DNA of 64,000 bases, from assembly GCA_027487835.1 (NCBI GenBank), contig JAIYCU010000034.1:1-64000 (forward strand), given 5' to 3'. Source of the DNA: Bacteroidota bacterium. GTDB lineage: Bacteria; Bacteroidota; Bacteroidia; UKL13-3. Under the pieces are notes generated by a model. That model saw nothing but the letters and a program-made list of their open reading frames with translations. It had not been told where the DNA came from and did not search any database. Shown piece after piece: positions 1 through 8,568 of this stretch. Every line of letters begins with the position of its first letter. Position 1 is the stretch's first letter. The position numbers and the translations under genes were made by a program.

Positions 1-1
1 G

Positions 2-73
<72 letters not shown>

Positions 74-194
74 AAGAAGGAGTCTTTTGGACTCCTTATC
101 GTCGTGTTTTCACACTTTTTGTGCTGGAAACTGTTTTGTAAGCGGTTTAAGATTAAACCTTTAACTGCTACACTACAATAACCAAACGCTCACG

Positions 195-267
195 AGCGGG
201 AGACGAGGCTCGAACCCGCGACCTACAGCTTGGAAGGCTGTCGCTCTACCAACTGAGCTACTCCCGC
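195..267 (-). tRNA. tRNA-Gly(TCC)
   Basis: On the minus strand the acceptor arms GCGGGAG/CTCCCGC pair. Anticodon stem ACAGC/GCTGT encloses CTTCCAA, giving anticodon TCC. The T-loop GGTTCGAGCC is present. CCA is not encoded. It is the third gene of the Thr-Tyr-Gly-Thr cluster. Confidence 0.96.
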
Positions 268-293
268 GTTATTCTGATTCATTGTTCTAATTG

Positions 294-374
294 TGGGGAG
301 GGAAGGATTCGAACCTTCGAAACCGAAGTAACGGATTTACAGTCCGTCCCATTTGACCGCTCTGGAACCTCCCC
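294..374 (-). tRNA. tRNA-Tyr(GTA)
   Basis: On the minus strand the acceptor arms GGGGAGG/CCTCCCC pair with discriminator A. Anticodon stem ACGGA/TCCGT encloses CTGTAAA, giving anticodon GTA. The length of 81 nt fits the long variable arm of bacterial tRNA-Tyr. It is the second gene of the cluster. Confidence 0.95.
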
Positions 375-393
375 ATTGGTACTTCGACCATGG

Positions 394-466
394 AGCCACT
401 TGCCGGAATCGAACCAGCGACCTACTGATTACAAATCAGTTGCTCTACCAGCTGAGCTAAAGTGGC
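394..466 (-). tRNA. tRNA-Thr(TGT)
   Basis: On the minus strand the acceptor arms GCCACTT/AAGTGGC pair. Anticodon stem ACTGA/TCAGT encloses TTTGTAA, giving anticodon TGT. It is the first gene of the cluster and lies downstream of the promoter at 590-619. Confidence 0.95.
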
Positions 467-589
467 AATTCCTTTGAACAATGAATCGCGTTTGTTATCT
501 CCCTATAAGCTTAATAGAAGCTAAGCTTTTAAGGCGAAAAACATGCAAAGAACATTTTTTACATCTACCCTTCTTTGATAAAAGGACTG

Positions 590-619
590 CAAATGTAGTA
601 TTTTGCAGCAAGTTTACAA
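590..619 (-). promoter_or_regulatory. Promoter of the tRNA(-tuf) operon
   Basis: On the minus strand a TTG (617-619) is followed after exactly 19 nt by TACATTTG (590-597), matching the Bacteroidota sigma-ABfr consensus TTTG-N19-TAnnTTTG. It sits about 120 nt upstream of tRNA-Thr(TGT). The 309-bp gap 467-775 otherwise holds only the leader of this operon and the 5' flank of the divergent peptidase gene. I see no other element in it. Confidence 0.6.
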
Positions 620-775
620 GTAGGAAGTAAAAAATATTTAAAGAGAAGTTTGAAGCGTAACAGTGGGGCAAAAGTAAAATTCCATTTTACAAATGCAAAA
701 AAAATTAAGAAAAGTTTGTGTCGAGCCTATTTTTCAGGGCTTTGAATTTCTAAATTCCTTCACTATTGTTGAACC

Positions 776-2488
776 ATGAATAAAATATTCCTATTTTTAA
801 GCCTCCAATTATTTTCACTTTTTTCTTTTGGACAAAAAAAAGAAGAACCTTTTAAAGGAAATTATACCCCAACCTACGAAGAACTTATTGCCGCCTACAG
901 ACAACTAGACGCATTAAGTGAGTATGCAACCCTACTCTCCCCTACCCCAAATTTCTATTATTTGATTATTGATAAAAATAAAAACCTAGCCCCTCCAGCC
1001 CCTGAGGATAAGTCGAGATCTGTTCTCATGGTTATGAATGGTATTCACCCTGGCGAAAGTGATGGAATTGATGCAAGCTACCTGTGGGCACAAGACCTTT
1101 TACTCCACCCAGAAAAAATTGCTAGCAATGTTACCCTTATTATTATCCCAGTTTATAACCTGGAAGGCGCCCTGAACCGCAAACAATATACACGTTGCGG
1201 CCAACTTGGCCCAGATAGGAAAGGCTTTAGGGCAGATGGAATGAACCTCGACTTAAACCGAGATTTTATTAAAATGGATAGTTGGATTACTGCCACCTTT
1301 ATTAGCCTTTTTAAAGTATGGAACCCAGATGTATTTATTGATACACACACTTCCAATGGCGCAGATTACCAATATACCATGACACTCATTTCTACCCAAC
1401 AAGAAAAACTTGGCGGTAAAATGGCAGAATTAGTGCATGCTGATGCTAACCGATTCCTTTACAATGATATGAAGACACGCGGTTGGGAAATGGCACCCTA
1501 TGTGAATGTTTTTGGAAGATCACCCATCCCAAATGGATACGAAGTTTTTGTAGAATCTCCAAAATACTCCACAGGCTTTGCGGCTTTGCACCATACCCTC
1601 GGTTTTGTTGCGGAAACTCATATGCTAAAACCTTATGCCGACCGTGTAAATTCAACCTACGCCTTACTTAAATCGCTCTATTCTTATACCGCTACAAATA
1701 CAATTCTCATTCGACAAGCACGCCTATATGACAAACAAAATAGCATGTTCGAATCTCCATATCAAAGCAATTTTAAAGTTAATAGAAACGATTCGATTAT
1801 GCTGAATTTTAAAGGGTTCTCCTATGAATCTAAACCAAGCGAAATAGGAAACTATCAAAGGATGTTTTATAATCGTAATAAACCTATCACTGCCAAAATC
1901 CCCTATTTTCATAGTTGTACTCCTAATTTAGAGGTACAAACACCTGCAGCATATATTATCCCAAAACAATGGCAATTGGCAAGATATAAGTTGCAATTGG
2001 CTGGTGTCGAAATAAATGAATTTCCAGAGGATACTTTCCTAACCCTTGGCGTATATCGCATTGCCAGCATAGAGTATGCAAAAGAACCCTATGAAGGTCA
2101 TTTCCCACACAGAAACATAAAAGTTCAAAAAACAATGGACCGAATTTTGGTTCGGGCAGGCGATATTATGATTCCATTAAATCAAGGCAATTGGAAGTAT
2201 GTAATGGAATGCCTAGAGCCAGAAGCAGAAGACGGCTTCTTTGCATGGAATTTTTTCGACCCAATCCTAAATCAAAAAGAAGGTTATTCTGATTACGTAT
2301 TTGAAGATGAAGCAAAAGACCTACTTGCAAAGTTCCCAGAGTTAGCGGAATGGTTCGAAACATGGAAAAAAGAAAACCCAGTTAAAGCAAATGACCAAAG
2401 GGAAGTTCTCAATTTTATTTATAACCATTCTCCCTACAAAGAAGCCGAATTTAAAAGAGTGCCCGTGTATAGATTAGAAGCGCAGTAG
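776..2488 (+). CDS. Secreted M14-family zinc carboxypeptidase
   Basis: Predicted zinc metallopeptidase of the carboxypeptidase A (M14) family, 570 aa. Residues 1-19 form a signal peptide ending near FSFGQ, so the enzyme is exported. The zinc motif HPGE gives His91 and Glu94, the substrate-binding stretch NLDLNRD is at 157-163, the third zinc ligand is probably His191 in DTHTS, and the catalytic glutamate is probably Glu280 in FVAETHML. The C-terminal ~200 residues, beyond the catalytic domain, are not recognised. The gene is divergent from the tRNA cluster and its stop abuts the stop of hpf (convergent, 0 bp), so it interrupts the hpf to tRNA/tuf arrangement that I recall as common in this phylum. 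Family assignment is firm. The substrate is unknown. Confidence 0.88.
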   Translation: MNKIFLFLSLQLFSLFSFGQKKEEPFKGNYTPTYEELIAAYRQLDALSEYATLLSPTPNFYYLIIDKNKNLAPPAPEDKSRSVLMVMNGIHPGESDGIDASYLWAQDLLLHPEKIASNVTLIIIPVYNLEGALNRKQYTRCGQLGPDRKGFRADGMNLDLNRDFIKMDSWITATFISLFKVWNPDVFIDTHTSNGADYQYTMTLISTQQEKLGGKMAELVHADANRFLYNDMKTRGWEMAPYVNVFGRSPIPNGYEVFVESPKYSTGFAALHHTLGFVAETHMLKPYADRVNSTYALLKSLYSYTATNTILIRQARLYDKQNSMFESPYQSNFKVNRNDSIMLNFKGFSYESKPSEIGNYQRMFYNRNKPITAKIPYFHSCTPNLEVQTPAAYIIPKQWQLARYKLQLAGVEINEFPEDTFLTLGVYRIASIEYAKEPYEGHFPHRNIKVQKTMDRILVRAGDIMIPLNQGNWKYVMECLEPEAEDGFFAWNFFDPILNQKEGYSDYVFEDEAKDLLAKFPELAEWFETWKKENPVKANDQREVLNFIYNHSPYKEAEFKRVPVYRLEAQ

Positions 2489-2791
2489 TTAAATTTTCTC
2501 CTGCAATTTCTCTTTATGCTTTTTAATCTGTGCTACTAATTTATCCATGACCATATCGGTAGCCGCTTCAAAGGTTGAGCTATGTTCTTTGGCAAATACT
2601 GGATGCCCGCCAACACTCATTTTTACTTCCACAACCTTATTATCGCCAGAACTATCTTTGTCAAGCCTCAGGTAAACATCTGCTTGATTTACGCCTTCAA
2701 AGAAGGTTTTTGTTTTTTCAATTTTTGCTTTTACAAAGTCGAGCAACTTATGATCGGCTTTAAAATGAATGGATTGAATTTCTATCTTCAT
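2489..2791 (-). CDS. hpf: Ribosome hibernation-promoting factor, short form
   Basis: 100-aa RaiA/HPF-type protein that binds the 30S decoding region and silences ribosomes in stationary phase. It begins MKIEIQSIHF and has the beta-alpha-beta-beta-beta-alpha pattern of the family, with the DVYLRLDKD and VEVKMSVGG strands and a basic last helix (KKHKEKLQEK). It lacks the C-terminal dimerisation domain of long HPF, so it is the short form. It lies 74 bp downstream of xerC on the same strand, in the rpsU-xerC-hpf order. Ribosome-related neighbours (rpsU, tRNAs) fit the role. Confidence 0.9.
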   Translation of the reverse strand: MKIEIQSIHFKADHKLLDFVKAKIEKTKTFFEGVNQADVYLRLDKDSSGDNKVVEVKMSVGGHPVFAKEHSSTFEAATDMVMDKLVAQIKKHKEKLQEKI

Positions 2792-2865
2792 ATTTTTTTC
2801 ATTTGTTGAGCATTTGGTAACACCTGCCTCGCTACCGCCTGCTCAGGTTTTAATTGAATGGCAGG

Positions 2866-3768
2866 TTAAGCCCTTGGATGTTTATTTTTATACACCTGTT
2901 TTAATCTTTCTATGCTATTGTGCGTGTAAACTTGGGTGGCACTCAAATTGGCATGTCCTAATAACTCTTTAATTGCGTTTAAATCGGCACCATTATTTAG
3001 CATATGCGTTGCAAATGTGTGCCGCAATACATGTGGACTCCGCTTTTGCAAGGTGGTAACCTCAGATAAACGTGCCTTAACCATGGTATAAATTTTCTTT
3101 GGATACAACGCTTCGCCCGAGCGCAAACAAAATAAAAAATTGGCGGCCAATCCTTCAACCCTTTTAGCCGCTATAAATGCCGCCAAAGCTTCACTCAACT
3201 CGCGGGTAATTGGAATAATTCTTTCTTTATTTCTTTTGCCTAAAACTTTAACCTGCATGCGAAAAAAATCAACATCCGACTCTTTCAACCCAATCAACTC
3301 TGATAAACGCATGCCTGTAGTATAATAGGTAAGTAGAATTAAGTCATCTTGTATAACTTCAATTTCTTTTAAGGTTTCGGTTTGAACCAAATCTGCTGCA
3401 AATAACTCCTTCATTACTCGCTCCTCTAAAAATACAGGCAACTTCTTTTCAATCTTAGGTGCTTGTATGCGTGTCATAGGATTTTGACTCAGTAATTCTT
3501 CACGCAACATAAATTTATAAAAAGCCCTAAGGCTAGAAACCTTGCGGGCTACACTCCTAGCTCCAATGCCATTTTCCATTAATTGCACAAGCCATGAACG
3601 GATATATAAATGACTTACCTCTTCCAACAATTTCAATTGGTAAACTTCTACTAAATAAGATTCAAATTGACCTAAATCATTCTCTAGGGCAAGCAAGGTA
3701 TGTGCAGATTGTTTCTTCTCGAAACGTGCGTAACTCGTAAATTGTTGAATGGCTGCTTTTACCTCCAT
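2866..3768 (-). CDS. xerC: Tyrosine recombinase XerC/XerD family
   Basis: 300-aa site-specific recombinase that probably resolves chromosome dimers at dif. The N-terminal SAM-like core-binding domain covers about 1-95. The catalytic domain has all expected residues: Arg in TTGMRLSEL, Lys in GKRNKERII, HVLRHTF (His and Arg), LGHANLSATQ (His), and the nucleophile Tyr in VYTHNS. It has housekeeping length and lacks the additional domains of transposon integrases. Its place between rpsU and hpf is the conserved chromosomal position in Bacteroidota, so it is not an island integrase. Whether the orthologue should be named xerC or xerD cannot be decided here. Confidence 0.9.
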   Translation of the reverse strand: MEVKAAIQQFTSYARFEKKQSAHTLLALENDLGQFESYLVEVYQLKLLEEVSHLYIRSWLVQLMENGIGARSVARKVSSLRAFYKFMLREELLSQNPMTRIQAPKIEKKLPVFLEERVMKELFAADLVQTETLKEIEVIQDDLILLTYYTTGMRLSELIGLKESDVDFFRMQVKVLGKRNKERIIPITRELSEALAAFIAAKRVEGLAANFLFCLRSGEALYPKKIYTMVKARLSEVTTLQKRSPHVLRHTFATHMLNNGADLNAIKELLGHANLSATQVYTHNSIERLKQVYKNKHPRA

Positions 3769-3894
3769 AGCTTGTATTGCTTAAGGCAATTTATAGAATT
3801 CTAACTTAACAAACAATTATTATAGTTGGAAGTAGGAAGAGTTTACTTAACCTATAGTAAATCAAACCCAACAGAATACATTTTGGGTCAAACC

Positions 3895-3936
3895 AAAAAA
3901 AAAGAGACCCTCCTTTATGGGAGCGTCTCTTTTTAT
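3895..3936 (-). terminator. Rho-independent terminator after rpsU
   Basis: Read on the minus strand, AAGAGACGCTCCC pairs with GGGAGGGTCTCTT around a short ATAAA loop and is followed by a run of T. It lies 18 bp past the rpsU stop and 127 bp before xerC. It would end or attenuate the rpsU transcript, letting S21 be made in excess of XerC and HPF. Confidence 0.8.
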
Positions 3937-3953
3937 TGAAAAAACCAAAGCAA

Positions 3954-4148
3954 TTACGCTTGTGATTGTTGTTGCATTTTAAGTTTGTAGGCTGCACGGA
4001 TCTTTTGCTGACGCATGGCAATACAATTTTTTGTAAATGCCTGACGACCGCGAAGTTCTTTAACAACGCCAGTTTTCTCGAATTTCTTTTTGAATTTCTT
4101 CAAAGCTCTATCGAGTGATTCATTTTCTTTAACGCTAATATGGATCAT
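3954..4148 (-). CDS. rpsU: 30S ribosomal protein bS21
   Basis: 64-aa basic protein starting MIHISVKENESLDRALKKF, the typical bS21 N-terminus, with the arginine/lysine-rich C-terminal helix (KIRAAYKLK). It binds the 30S platform. In Bacteroidota ribosomes bS21 is known to help sequester the 3' end of 16S rRNA, which explains why most genes in the phylum lack SD sequences. This gene is exceptional in having a near-perfect SD (4157-4167), consistent with the bS21 autoregulation reported for Flavobacterium. It has its own promoter (4195-4224) and terminator. Confidence 0.96.
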   Translation of the reverse strand: MIHISVKENESLDRALKKFKKKFEKTGVVKELRGRQAFTKNCIAMRQQKIRAAYKLKMQQQSQA

Positions 4149-4156
4149 TTTATGTG

Positions 4157-4167
4157 CACCTCCTTTC
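4157..4167 (-). promoter_or_regulatory. Extended Shine-Dalgarno of rpsU
   Basis: The minus strand reads GAAAGGAGGTG, eleven bases complementary to the 16S rRNA 3' end, ending 8 nt before the ATG. Almost all other genes here have A-rich leaders with no SD; one other SD-like site, AGGAG, precedes the deoxynucleoside kinase. Known work on Flavobacterium johnsoniae links such an SD to translation of rpsU by ribosomes lacking bS21 (feedback control). Confidence 0.85.
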
Positions 4168-4194
4168 CTTTAGATTTTCCCTGTTAGGGGGCTG

Positions 4195-4224
4195 CGAAGG
4201 TATCTTTTTCTAATTAGAAAACAA
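4195..4224 (-). promoter_or_regulatory. Probable rpsU promoter
   Basis: On the minus strand TTG (4222-4224), 19 nt, then TACCTTCG (4195-4202). This matches TTG-N19-TAnnTTTG with one mismatch. It would give a leader of about 40 nt holding the SD. It overlaps the last codons of the upstream DUF898 gene. Confidence 0.5.
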
Positions 4225-5238
4225 ATTATTATCAGTATCCTCTTCATGTAAAACCTGTTCTCCATAAATCACAGGCGTGTAAATTAAGGCAGTTTTGCTT
4301 GCAACATATGCCCCAATTTTGCTCATAGCCCAAGGGTAATAAAACCCTAATGTCACAACAATTAGAAGCATTTGCACCAAATAAAATGGATAATCTTTTG
4401 GGTGGTTTGCTTCATATTCAAACGTATAAATTCCCGTTGCACTATCTGCCAGAGTTTCGCTTATAAAGCGCTCAGCCATTTTGCTAAATGCCATTGGAAA
4501 ATAAAAACCCAAAGTAATTATAGTTAAAAACAGCTGGATGGCAATGAACTTAACCGATGGCCAAAACTCAGATTTCACTTCAAAATCATAATAACCAAAA
4601 ACCACGTCTGCACGCCACTTATAACTAAAATAAAAGAAGGGTATAAATAGAAAGTAGGTAATAATCTGAATAATCACCTGAAATCCTACCCATAATGAGC
4701 CGCCTGTTTTAGCCGCATCTACTAATAAATCCCCAGATAATGCAACCATAACTCCCAAACCTATCGACGGCACGATTACCCATTTCAAAAAGATGATAAA
4801 CAATTGCCCTCCACTCCCTTTAAAATCAAAATTTTGCTGCTTGTAGCTTGTTCCATTGGTAAAATAACTCATTAACATTTGGATAAACCATGGGAAATAA
4901 ATACCAATGCTCAATACCGTAAAAATAATTCCCAAAATTATCATCCCAAAAAACGACCCAAAACTCATATTGGTTTTTAAACCTTCTCCTCTAAAAGACA
5001 AACCTCGAATGCTTAACTTTATAATCTCAAAATAAAAAAAACAATACCCCACAAAAGTTAGAAAGGCAAGCCAACCTATGTTTTCTTGAACAATCCCTAG
5101 AAAAGAAGTATCATCTTCTATCCTAAAATAACTTAGAAAAAAACTTACATAGGGCAATAACAACAAGGCCAAAAACAAAAACCAATAAGGTACTAACTTA
5201 AATGGGTTTAAATGACAGGATAGATATTCTTTTTCCAT
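4210..5238 (-). CDS. DUF898 (YjgN-like) polytopic membrane protein
   Basis: 342-aa inner-membrane protein with about eight hydrophobic segments. It contains repeated motifs typical of DUF898: FDFKGSGGQLF at about 138-148, and IYFPWF, FYFPMA and FYYPWA at the ends of membrane segments. The family has no assigned biochemical role. It is the last gene of the minus-strand operon that starts at 11881, 6 bp after the glycosyltransferase gene. Envelope or glycan biogenesis is possible from context only. Confidence 0.8.
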   Translation of the reverse strand: MEKEYLSCHLNPFKLVPYWFLFLALLLLPYVSFFLSYFRIEDDTSFLGIVQENIGWLAFLTFVGYCFFYFEIIKLSIRGLSFRGEGLKTNMSFGSFFGMIILGIIFTVLSIGIYFPWFIQMLMSYFTNGTSYKQQNFDFKGSGGQLFIIFLKWVIVPSIGLGVMVALSGDLLVDAAKTGGSLWVGFQVIIQIITYFLFIPFFYFSYKWRADVVFGYYDFEVKSEFWPSVKFIAIQLFLTIITLGFYFPMAFSKMAERFISETLADSATGIYTFEYEANHPKDYPFYLVQMLLIVVTLGFYYPWAMSKIGAYVASKTALIYTPVIYGEQVLHEEDTDNNLFSN

Positions 5239-5244
5239 GGCTAA

Positions 5245-6369
5245 CTAAATTTCTAACAAGGCTTTTAATAAATAGTCCCAAGTAAACTTTTCTTTTTCTT
5301 GTGCCACTCCTAAGGTAAAAGTTTTCTCTTTTTGGTTGTCGTAAAAATCGGCTAAAGCAGCGGCAATTTCATCTTCGTTTTGGGCACATACATACCCAAC
5401 TTTACCTGCTGGAACCAACTCTGCAAGGCCACCCACATTAGTAACTAACATGGGTTTATCATAATAATAGGCAATTTGAGTAACGCCGCTTTGGGTTGCA
5501 CTGGTATAGGTTTGCACCACCATATCGGCAGCAGAAAAGTATTTTCCTACCTCTGCATTTGGAATAAAATCTGTTCGTAATTCTACCCAATCTTCTAATC
5601 CCAATTGCTTTATTTGAGTTAAATATGGACTCGCATCCTCGTAAAACTCGCCGGCAACAATCAGTTTAACATTATATTGTTTCGGGTTGAACCGATGAAA
5701 GCTATTTAATAATAATTGTAGTCCTTTGTACTTTCTAATAAACCCAAAGAAGAGTAAATAATTCATCTCTGGCTGCAGGCCAATATCTCTTTTTGCCACT
5801 GCCTTGTCTTGCTTTGGTCCAAACATGTCATACATAGGATGTGGCACATAAGCAACTTTCTTATTGGGTTGCAATTCTTTTGCTTGCTGCTGCACCTCTC
5901 TAGACATCGCTAAAAAACCATGACAGCTATTTAGAAAATAATGGGTGAAAGGTTTATCAAAGAAACGTTTTTCATGCGGTATTATATTGTCTGTTATGGC
6001 TAGCACCCTTGCGCCTGAAGCTGCAAGTTTTCTGGCAATAAATCCAAAGCTTGGTGCCATAAAACTCATCCAATACCTAAACACAACCAAATCATATTTC
6101 TTGTTTGCAAAAGTATTAGCAACTTGCCACCAATTAAATGGATTAATTGAATTTATAGCTGAATGTATAACAATATCTGTGGGCGGTGGATCACTAGAAA
6201 ATTGAGTCTTACCAGGAAAAAGCAATTTAGGATATTGCAGAGAAAAACTTAAAATTTCACATTCAAAACCATTGGCAATAAACGCTCTGCAAAGCCTTTC
6301 ATTGTAGGTGGCCAAACCACCGCGCAAGGGCCAAGCTGGACCAACAATTAAGACTTTTTTTTTAGTCAT
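5245..6369 (-). CDS. Family-4 glycosyltransferase (GT-B fold)
   Basis: 374-aa GT4-type enzyme, cytoplasmic. The N-terminal GPAWPLRGGLATYNERL matches the donor/acceptor glycine-rich region of GT-B enzymes. The C-terminal half has LLFFGFIRKYKGLQLLL (start of the nucleotide-sugar binding domain), a glutamate region around TYTSATQSGVTQIAYYYDKP and TNVGGLAELV. It probably transfers a sugar from a nucleotide donor to a lipid-linked or surface glycan. It overlaps the upstream GT2 gene by 8 bp, so the two are translationally coupled. Confidence 0.85.
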   Translation of the reverse strand: MTKKKVLIVGPAWPLRGGLATYNERLCRAFIANGFECEILSFSLQYPKLLFPGKTQFSSDPPPTDIVIHSAINSINPFNWWQVANTFANKKYDLVVFRYWMSFMAPSFGFIARKLAASGARVLAITDNIIPHEKRFFDKPFTHYFLNSCHGFLAMSREVQQQAKELQPNKKVAYVPHPMYDMFGPKQDKAVAKRDIGLQPEMNYLLFFGFIRKYKGLQLLLNSFHRFNPKQYNVKLIVAGEFYEDASPYLTQIKQLGLEDWVELRTDFIPNAEVGKYFSAADMVVQTYTSATQSGVTQIAYYYDKPMLVTNVGGLAELVPAGKVGYVCAQNEDEIAAALADFYDNQKEKTFTLGVAQEKEKFTWDYLLKALLEI

Positions 6370-7342
6370 TTATACCAATCTTTTTGGTGATACCATAAAT
6401 GTTTCTTTCAGTAGCATTTCTAGAAATCATTTCACCAATAAAACCTGCCAAGAACAATTGAACACCAATAATCAACGCTACCAAACAAAGGAAAAACACA
6501 GGTTGATCTGTAATATTTCTTGGGAGTGTATCACCATTATAAACATGTACCAATTTATCTACACCAATGGTAAGTGCACCAATAAAACCTAAGATAAACA
6601 TAATGGTGCCCCAAACACCAAAAAAGTGCATAGGTTTCTTGCCAAACTTTGCCACAAAGAAAATGGTAAGAAGGTCTAAAAAGCCATTTATAAAGCGAGC
6701 AATGCCTCCAAATTTGGTACTGCCGTATTTACGCGCACGATGTTGTACTACTTTCTCACCAATCTTCTTAAAGCCTGCCCATTTTGCAATAACAGGAATA
6801 TAACGATGCATTTCATTATATACCTCTATTGATTTTACCACATCATGCTTGTAGGCTTTAAGTCCACAGTTAAAATCATGCAAAGCAATTCCACTTATCC
6901 TTCTGGTTACATAATTAAAAAATTTGGTTGGAATTGTTTTTGTAATGGGGTCGTAGCGCTTCTTTTTCCAACCACTTACTATATCATAATTTTCTTCACT
7001 CACCATTCTGTAGAGTTCAGGAATTTCATCTGGACTATCTTGCATATCTGCGTCCATTGTAATAACAACCTCTCCATTTACGGCATGAAATCCAACATTT
7101 AGGGCTGCACTTTTGCCATAATTTCTTCTAAACTTTATGGCCTTTATATTAGGATTTCTGATACTTTCTTGTTCTACAATTTTCCAAGAATTATCCGTAC
7201 TTCCATCATCAACCAAAATAATTTCATATGTAAAATTACTGGCGCTCATTACACGTTCTATCCATTGAATCAATTCAGGGATAGACTCATCTTCATTTAA
7301 AAAAGGAACAACTACCGATATTTGGTAAGGATATGCACTCAT
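6362..7342 (-). CDS. Family-2 glycosyltransferase with C-terminal membrane anchor
   Basis: 326-aa enzyme of the polyprenyl-phosphate sugar transferase type (DPM1/GtrB/ArnC-like). The GT2 N-terminus ISVVVPFLNEDESIP is followed by LVDDGSTDNSW (nucleotide Asp), TMDADMQDSPDEIPEL (metal-binding DxD-like and QDSPDEIP acceptor motif) and SGWKKKRYDP. Two hydrophobic segments lie near 240-265 and 280-305. Such enzymes move a sugar onto undecaprenyl phosphate for use outside the cytoplasm. It sits between DUF4199 and the GT4 gene. Confidence 0.88.
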   Translation of the reverse strand: MSAYPYQISVVVPFLNEDESIPELIQWIERVMSASNFTYEIILVDDGSTDNSWKIVEQESIRNPNIKAIKFRRNYGKSAALNVGFHAVNGEVVITMDADMQDSPDEIPELYRMVSEENYDIVSGWKKKRYDPITKTIPTKFFNYVTRRISGIALHDFNCGLKAYKHDVVKSIEVYNEMHRYIPVIAKWAGFKKIGEKVVQHRARKYGSTKFGGIARFINGFLDLLTIFFVAKFGKKPMHFFGVWGTIMFILGFIGALTIGVDKLVHVYNGDTLPRNITDQPVFFLCLVALIIGVQLFLAGFIGEMISRNATERNIYGITKKIGIND

Positions 7343-7350
7343 GCTATTTT

Positions 7351-7893
7351 TTATAAATTTTTATAGGCCGCATCTGGGTCCTCTTTTTTAGTAAAAGCTG
7401 AAATTATTAAAGAAGCAATTAATCCCAACACAAAACTTCCAGCGATGCCACCAAAAACAATGTATAGTGGTTCACTCATTTTCTTAAAAATATTGATAGT
7501 AGTTTGCATTTCCTCCTCAGAGGCATTAGACTCAATTAATTGTCTCTTGGCTTCATTTAGCATATTAGTAGCCATCTCTGGTGCTATGTATAAGTTAAAA
7601 ACCAATTGATAAAGGGCTAAAATTACCCCTGCTACCAAAGAAATCAATAAGCCTATTCCCAAACTTTGTCCATAGCTTATAAAGCCATTCAAATTTTGAT
7701 TTCGGTGCGCCAAAATTCCATAATTTATAGAGCCAAACAAGGCGGCTAAACTAACCAAACCGCTTACCCAGCCAGCTTTCATAGTGAGGCTAAAAATATA
7801 TAAGATTAATCCAAATCCTATAACTATTAAGGAATACACAATCGCAAATTTGGTAATAATTTGCCATTTATTGGTTTTAAATTGAGGTTCCAT
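7351..7893 (-). CDS. DUF4199 membrane protein
   Basis: 180-aa protein with four predicted membrane helices (about 12-32, 38-55, 72-95, 145-170), matching the Bacteroidota-specific DUF4199 family. The loop between helices 3 and 4 carries a helical, charged stretch (MLNEAKRQLIESNASEEEM). No function is known for the family. Its start codon overlaps the stop of the upstream gene, and the GT2 gene follows after 8 bp. This DUF4199-GT2 adjacency seems to me usual in the phylum. Confidence 0.78.
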   Translation of the reverse strand: MEPQFKTNKWQIITKFAIVYSLIVIGFGLILYIFSLTMKAGWVSGLVSLAALFGSINYGILAHRNQNLNGFISYGQSLGIGLLISLVAGVILALYQLVFNLYIAPEMATNMLNEAKRQLIESNASEEEMQTTINIFKKMSEPLYIVFGGIAGSFVLGLIASLIISAFTKKEDPDAAYKNL

Positions 7894-8567
7894 TAGGGTT
7901 TATAATATGAGATTAATGAATGATAAATAGCAAGTTCAAAGGCATCTAAGCCATCAATTAAGCTTTCTTTTTGTGGAGCCTCTCCGGCTTCTAGGTATTG
8001 GAAAAATAACACAATTGAAACAAAATAAGCTTTTAATCCTGTATCCTCTTTTACGTCTTCTTTAAGTTGTCTAATGCTTGCCAAATCTGCATCCATCAAA
8101 TCTTGGTTCACTATTAAACTTTCATAAATACGGTACTCGTGTTGAAATTCGTCTTCCTCCACTAACAAAAATTCGGTTAAGAAATCCTCTAAACCAATTT
8201 CAACTTCATTTTCGTTTGCCTCACCTATATATAAAAATAGGTTCAACATTTCCGAGCCCATGTCTAATGTTTTTTGCTCAATATGCTCCCACTCAGGGGT
8301 ATCAAAATAGTCTTCTTTATGAACCTCTGCTGAAAGAAAATGTACCAATAATAGGTCAAATAACACATCTGCCAAAGGTTCAAAAATAGGATTAGCTTCT
8401 ACCCAATTTTCTATTTGTTTGGCTCGAACCAAAAAGTTTTCTTCACTATCCTCAATAATAGCAGAAACCTCTTTTTCTGCCTTAGCAGCGTTTGAGGGAT
8501 TAAACTTATTTAACAATGCGCTAAGGCTAGATAGTACTGCCTTTTGGTTGGATTTATCTATTTGCAT
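7893..8567 (-). CDS. Acidic conserved-looking hypothetical protein
   Basis: 224-aa soluble protein, strongly acidic and helical, with no signal peptide or membrane segment. I do not recognise the family. Visible features are a lysine-rich N-terminus (1-35), acidic patches EANENEVEIGLEDF and LVEEDEFQHEY, and a C-terminal EAGEAPQKESLIDGLDAFE. It lies 1 bp after the dihydroorotase-like gene and touches the DUF4199 start, so it belongs to the same operon. Context alone does not give a function. Confidence 0.6.
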   Translation of the reverse strand: MQIDKSNQKAVLSSLSALLNKFNPSNAAKAEKEVSAIIEDSEENFLVRAKQIENWVEANPIFEPLADVLFDLLLVHFLSAEVHKEDYFDTPEWEHIEQKTLDMGSEMLNLFLYIGEANENEVEIGLEDFLTEFLLVEEDEFQHEYRIYESLIVNQDLMDADLASIRQLKEDVKEDTGLKAYFVSIVLFFQYLEAGEAPQKESLIDGLDAFELAIYHSLISYYKP

Positions 8568-8568
8568 T

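Noticed and set aside
2866-3768. XerC-like gene as an island integrase
   Set aside because: It is in the conserved rpsU-xerC-hpf position with housekeeping length, far from the att-like repeats.
3806-4066. Minus-strand frame overlapping rpsU and its terminator
   Set aside because: It is out of frame with bS21 and reads through the terminator hairpin.
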